Of a DNA stretch of 9,071 bases, positions 5,815-9,071 are shown one piece after another (positions within the stretch are counted from its first letter, which is position 1; each line of letters opens with the position of its first letter). The notes beneath the pieces were generated by a model, which made no database searches, was not told the DNA's origin, and saw only the letters and a list, made by a program, of their open reading frames with translations. Origin of the DNA: Methanolinea sp. (lineage in GTDB: Archaea > Halobacteriota > Methanomicrobia > Methanomicrobiales > Methanospirillaceae); NCBI GenBank assembly GCA_013331225.1, contig DUGV01000219.1:216-9286 (forward strand), read 5' to 3'. Made by a program: the position numbers and the translations under genes.

Positions 5815-6648
5815 ATGCATCGGATCATCGACTGGAACGAACTGTGGAAGGCGATCCACATAAGCTCCCCAGGCAGGACCGCCAAAGACGAGGAGCCTGC
5901 ATCGGTGTGGGACAAGAAGGCCGCTTCGTATCACAGGAACACGAGGGAGGAACGGAGCGCAACTCTGCGGGACCTTGAGCGCCTCGATTTGCAGCCGTCA
6001 GATACTGTCCTCGACATGGGTGCCGGGACAGGAAGGCTTGCGGTCCCCATTGCTGCGCGTGTCGCACACGTGACGGCACTCGATGCATCAGGGGGCATGC
6101 TCGGGATACTGCGAGAGCGGATGGTTGCCGAGGGAAGGACAAATTACTCCTGCGTGCAGAAGCGCTGGGAGGATACCCTCATCGGGCAGGATATCTGGCC
6201 CCATGAAGTTGCTATCGCAGCGTTTTCCCTTGGCTTTTATGACCTGAAGGCTGCGCTACTGAAACTCGATGCGGCTGCGAAACGCTCCGTCTACCTCTTC
6301 TGGCACGCGGGAGAGTGGAGAGGCCCGGAGGAGATGGCGCTGTACCGCGCCGTGTTCGGGGAATACGGGGTCCTGAAGAAGGGGTATCCCGACTACCAGT
6401 TCCCCCTGAATATCCTCCATGACGAGGGGATCTATGCGAATGTCCGGATATATCCCGCCATCTGGGAAGCCACCTACGAGTCAGCCGAAGAAGCGGCCCG
6501 CCACTGGGTAACGCTGCACTACCCGGGACTCGAGGACCTCTCGCCGGTCATCGATTTCTTCTCACGTGTGTTGCGCCGGGACACCTCTGGCAGGCTGGTG
6601 CACTCCGCGGTCCGGCGCACTGCGGTGATCTGGTGGACGAAAGAGTGA
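5815..6648 (+). CDS. Class I SAM-dependent methyltransferase
   Basis: This 277-residue protein carries the Rossmann-type S-adenosylmethionine site. Motif I is VLDMGAGTGRLAVPIA (65-80), followed by a beta-2 acidic end VTALD (86-90) with the helix ASGGMLGILRERM (91-103). The post-II strand EVAIAAFSLGFYD (131-143) follows. The N-terminal 60 residues carry WNELWKA (7-13) and VWDKKAASYH (31-40), as in methyltransferases of the UbiE/COQ5-like group that place an alpha-helical cap before motif I. The C-terminal half (160-277) is aromatic-rich and probably shapes the acceptor site; it gives no clue to the acceptor. The ATG at 5815 is backed by AGAGGT (5803-5808) with 6 bases of spacing. It stands alone, with about 400 bases of non-coding DNA on each side. 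The substrate is unknown; a small molecule is a guess from the fold. Confidence 0.9.
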   Translation: MHRIIDWNELWKAIHISSPGRTAKDEEPASVWDKKAASYHRNTREERSATLRDLERLDLQPSDTVLDMGAGTGRLAVPIAARVAHVTALDASGGMLGILRERMVAEGRTNYSCVQKRWEDTLIGQDIWPHEVAIAAFSLGFYDLKAALLKLDAAAKRSVYLFWHAGEWRGPEEMALYRAVFGEYGVLKKGYPDYQFPLNILHDEGIYANVRIYPAIWEATYESAEEAARHWVTLHYPGLEDLSPVIDFFSRVLRRDTSGRLVHSAVRRTAVIWWTKE

Positions 6649-6963
6649 ATCGTGGATGAACTTTCAGCGAGGTCACGGTCACCCATTTGATGGGGAACCT
6701 CCCTTGACAGAAATGATATGATGCATACCGTTCGGCTACAGGTGGCCATGGTACCCCATCTCATCGATAAAAGGGCAACTCTCATTCATCTCATCCTGCC
6801 CGTTCTGATGTCAGTACGCACACCCATGCAGTCCGGACGGTTCTTTTCGAGAGCGTAATTTTTCGTTCAGAATAATTCCGCACCCATGGTATGAAAAGGA
6901 AAAGGAAAGGGTTTTTGTTCATCCTGCCATGGCACCACCCGCATCACATGGGACCATCAGTGG
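6649..6963. other. Intergenic region between methyltransferase and S-layer-like gene
   Basis: No convincing gene is present. Visible small-scale structure includes the direct repeat CATCTCATC (6757-6765, 6788-6796), the 10-base repeat TCATCCTGCC (6791-6800, 6919-6928), three CCATGG palindromes (6746, 6884, 6927) and a purine tract AAAAGGAAAAGGAAAGGG (6894-6911) followed directly by TTTTT. T-runs at 6859-6863 and 6912-6916 could end the methyltransferase transcript. A 51-codon frame from ATG 6891 to 7046 runs across the TATA box of the next gene, begins with Lys/Arg repeats from the purine tract and is probably not coding. Confidence 0.5.
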
Positions 6964-6972
6964 TTTTTTATA
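6964..6972 (+). promoter_or_regulatory. TATA box of the S-layer-like gene
   Basis: TTTTTTATA, identical to the element before cheC, predicts transcription start near 6995. The leader would be about 60 bases and would include the GGAGTGA ribosome binding site at 7040-7046. Confidence 0.65.
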
Positions 6973-7039
6973 CCCACTCACACCCTACTCTCCATCAGAG
7001 GCAAGGGCACCTGTTGGATCGTTTCTGCAGGAATTCTAT

Positions 7040-7046
7040 GGAGTGA
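7040..7046 (+). promoter_or_regulatory. Ribosome binding site deciding the start of the S-layer-like gene
   Basis: GGAGTGA is a good archaeal site, 8 bases before the ATG at 7055. The in-frame ATG at 7103, which would give a shorter signal peptide, has no such site. Confidence 0.6.
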
Positions 7047-7054
7047 CGAGAACC

Positions 7055-9071
7055 ATGAGTCTGCACACACGAGGTATTGAGACGGATCTCAATCGAATAC
7101 CAATGAGACTATCATCTGCTTTGATGCTCAGCCTGGCACTCGGCCTTATTATTCTTCACTCCGCAGGAGCACCCAATGTCATCGGGCCCGGAGACCAGAT
7201 ATTTATCGGGGAAGAAGGACTGGATATCTCTGCTGCCTTACCAGCAGACGTGAACCAGATTGCCTGGTTCTCCCCAGGGTCGAACATCCGGGCTGATGCA
7301 CCGGCATTGTTGCTCACGATCGGGAGCAGGCAAAACTTCTATGTTTCACCAAGCCAGTTCGGGCACGCAACGGGAACCTGGTACGCATGGAACCAGACTA
7401 TCGGCGACCCAGCATTCCAGGTGCTGTATCCTTCGCTGAATATGAGAGTATGGAACCAGGAGACCGGGATGGATATATCCGGCACAAGCATTGCGCCAGG
7501 AACCACTGTGAACTTCAGGATCGAGACCAACATGTTCCCGATCACACAACGGGCCGGCTTCGATCCCGCAACAGACGGGTATATCTCGGTGCTCCTCATA
7601 TCCCCCACGGGGGCGACACTGACCGCTGTTGCTGATACAAACGGCACTATGATTCCTCTCCAGCGCCTTGATGTCAACACTCTCCCCTGGTACTGGGTCC
7701 CACCAGGCTCCGATGCCGGGTGGGACACCTCTGCCATGAGCGAGACAGGGGCCCGCCTCTACCCCACCGGGACGTATACTGCACGCCTGGATTTCAATGT
7801 GAACAGGTTGCAGGACAATCTCCAGGGTGTTCCCGGAATCGGCCGCCCAATCCCTGTCCATGTCACCCTCGCTTCTGACCGGGTTGCTATCACGACGAGT
7901 GGTACCGAAATTGTGCGTGGAAACCCGTTCACTGTCACTATCACAGGGGTGCCTGGTGCAGACTACTATCTCTGGGTCAGGAATACCGGGAGTATGACCG
8001 GCAATCCCGGCAACCAGCCGCCTCTTATCACTCCGAACCAGGAAGGGGTACGGATGGACCCTTCCAACGGCCCTTACCCCATCGGATCGTATCGCATTTC
8101 GACGAGACAGGGAGCAACAATTCGGGATGACGTGCCTCTCTCGCCTGAAGGCGGGACACGCTATTATGCGCTCGTGACCCTCCCATCAAGCGGGACCCGT
8201 ACCGTCCAGTGGCAGACGTCCTCTGCCACGGATGACGGGCGGTATTTATTCCAGGCAGAGCGCACCGTTGCCGGGCGGATGTCATCCGCGGAAACCAGCA
8301 TCCGGGTCGTCAGGGGATCGATCAGTATTGTAACCGGCGAACCCAGGTCCTTCTCCCTTGGGGAGGAGGTAGTCCTCTCGGGGACGAATACTGATTCGGA
8401 TACTGTGTATCTCTTCATGACCGGCCCAAACCTACCCTCTTCCGGAGGCAGTCTTACCAACCCGCGCAGTGCCGTGAGAACCGGGCAGCCTGATACGTTC
8501 ACGATGGTGCCGGTCGACTCCAACAACAGGTGGGAGTACCGGTGGCTTACCGGGAATCTCGGCATCGATGCCGGGGCTTATACCGTCTTCGTGGTTTCCG
8601 GACCGAATTCGAGGAACGACCTGGGAGAACGTCGTTATTCGACCATATCCATATCCCTTACAAGGCCATTTGTCGCTGCGAGTATTCCCCGGACCCTTGT
8701 GGCCCGGGGTGACCCGGTGGAGATCCGGGGCACCGCGACCGGGAACCCCTCTCCAGGCGTGGCGATCTGGATCTTCGGCGTGAACAGGTTCATCTACTCG
8801 ACCGAGGCGGTCAATCCCGACAGTTCGTTTGCCTACAGTCTACGCGAGGGACAGACCGCGGACCTGTCTGTCGGGCAGTATTATGTTATCATCCAGCACC
8901 CGGGATATACCAACACCCTTGATATCTATCCGGACACCGCCCGTCAGCTTGTCCTCTCCACGCGCCCTGTCCCTGGAAGCGCCGTCTTCAGGATAGGGGG
9001 AGCGGGTGCGTTGATGAGCGCGCAGGCTGCCGATGCCCTGATCAGGGCACTTGCGAGCCCGTTCATTGACG
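7055..9071 (+). CDS. Secreted DUF3821 / S-layer-like protein, 3' truncated by window
   Basis: The frame from ATG 7055 stays open for 672 codons to the window edge, so the C-terminus is missing. Residues 19-39 form a hydrophobic export signal (SALMLSLALGLIILHSAGA) with likely cleavage after AGA near 39. The mature part opens with the DUF3821 module: DQIFIGEEGLDIS (47-59), NFYVSPSQF (94-102), then PSLNMRVW, GTTVNFRIETNMF and YISVLLISPTGATLT to about 260. Three beta-sandwich repeats follow at roughly 278-420, 422-535 and 540-638, each opening with a G-x-x-V/F pattern and an aromatic strand (YYLWV 304-308, VYLFM 451-455, AIWIF 570-574). Two N-glycosylation sequons (N113, N196) are present. This layout is that of Methanomicrobiales cell-surface or S-layer glycoproteins. 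A C-terminal anchor or sorting signal would be expected beyond the edge. Low Cys and Lys content fits an exported archaeal surface protein. Whether it is the main S-layer subunit or a minor surface paralogue cannot be told. Confidence 0.88.
   Translation, partial: MSLHTRGIETDLNRIPMRLSSALMLSLALGLIILHSAGAPNVIGPGDQIFIGEEGLDISAALPADVNQIAWFSPGSNIRADAPALLLTIGSRQNFYVSPSQFGHATGTWYAWNQTIGDPAFQVLYPSLNMRVWNQETGMDISGTSIAPGTTVNFRIETNMFPITQRAGFDPATDGYISVLLISPTGATLTAVADTNGTMIPLQRLDVNTLPWYWVPPGSDAGWDTSAMSETGARLYPTGTYTARLDFNVNRLQDNLQGVPGIGRPIPVHVTLASDRVAITTSGTEIVRGNPFTVTITGVPGADYYLWVRNTGSMTGNPGNQPPLITPNQEGVRMDPSNGPYPIGSYRISTRQGATIRDDVPLSPEGGTRYYALVTLPSSGTRTVQWQTSSATDDGRYLFQAERTVAGRMSSAETSIRVVRGSISIVTGEPRSFSLGEEVVLSGTNTDSDTVYLFMTGPNLPSSGGSLTNPRSAVRTGQPDTFTMVPVDSNNRWEYRWLTGNLGIDAGAYTVFVVSGPNSRNDLGERRYSTISISLTRPFVAASIPRTLVARGDPVEIRGTATGNPSPGVAIWIFGVNRFIYSTEAVNPDSSFAYSLREGQTADLSVGQYYVIIQHPGYTNTLDIYPDTARQLVLSTRPVPGSAVFRIGGAGALMSAQAADALIRALASPFID

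Noticed and set aside
5589..5978. 129-codon plus-strand frame with a CxxC motif
   Set aside because: Its last 164 bases overlap the methyltransferase out of frame, it lacks a good ribosome binding site and its sequence looks like no family. The non-overlapping part is kept only as a low-level observation.
6891..7046. 51-codon frame starting MKRKRKG
   Set aside because: The basic start comes from a simple purine tract and the frame runs through the TATA box and leader of the next gene.
6649..7054. CRISPR array, IS element or tRNA in the gene-free stretch
   Set aside because: The repeats are only 9-10 bases with irregular spacing, there is no transposase frame or long terminal inverted repeat, and no cloverleaf could be found by eye.
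7339..8565. Several minus-strand frames (7339-7737, 7346-7861, 8028-8285, 8164-8565)
   Set aside because: They are antisense shadows of the DUF3821 gene, which stays open for 672 codons on the plus strand with a signal peptide and conserved domain motifs.

Overview
The window looks like chromosomal DNA from a methanogenic archaeon, most probably of the order Methanomicrobiales. The strongest pointer is the gene that runs off the right end. It encodes a secreted protein with the DUF3821 module and tandem beta-sandwich repeats of the kind found in S-layer proteins of Methanoculleus, Methanoregula and relatives. Further support comes from archaeal TATA boxes (TTTTTTATA) placed at a suitable distance before two genes, GGAGGTG-like ribosome binding sites, GTG and TTG starts, and an archaeal CheC. 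Genus and species cannot be fixed from the sequence alone. I see no RNA gene, mobile element, CRISPR array or attachment site.

Layout. Bases 1-86 (minus) hold the first 28 codons of an unidentified gene. Bases 163-2360 (minus) hold a tight two-gene operon, arcC (carbamate kinase) then arcA (arginine deiminase), with 2 bases between them. A divergent intergenic region follows, with repeated TTGTGA motifs and two small palindromes. Bases 2660-3975 (plus) hold a PPK2-type polyphosphate:nucleotide phosphotransferase followed 17 bases later by a small HNH-like zinc protein. Bases 4065-5418 (minus, convergent with the preceding pair) hold a CheC-family phosphatase with a TTG start and, downstream of it, a phosphoribosyltransferase carrying a winged-helix-like tail. 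After about 400 bases without a convincing gene comes a class I SAM-dependent methyltransferase (5815-6648, plus). Another roughly 400-base non-coding stretch then leads to a strong TATA box and the DUF3821/S-layer-like gene (7055 to the end, plus, 3' truncated).

How the genes may work together. ArcA turns arginine into citrulline and ammonia, and ArcC makes ATP from carbamoyl phosphate and ADP. The linking ornithine carbamoyltransferase and an arginine/ornithine exchanger are not in the window. PPK2, transcribed away from the same intergenic region, also regenerates nucleoside di- or triphosphates, using polyphosphate. The centre of the window is therefore two auxiliary ATP-regenerating routes placed back to back, and joint control is only an inference. 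The CheC protein (signalling), phosphoribosyltransferase (nucleobase salvage or regulation), methyltransferase and surface protein show no clear functional link to these or to one another. Overall this looks mostly like ordinary metabolic and surface-gene territory. The points worth a second look are the arginine deiminase operon in a methanogen, the degenerate HNH protein behind PPK2, and the phosphoribosyltransferase-winged helix fusion.
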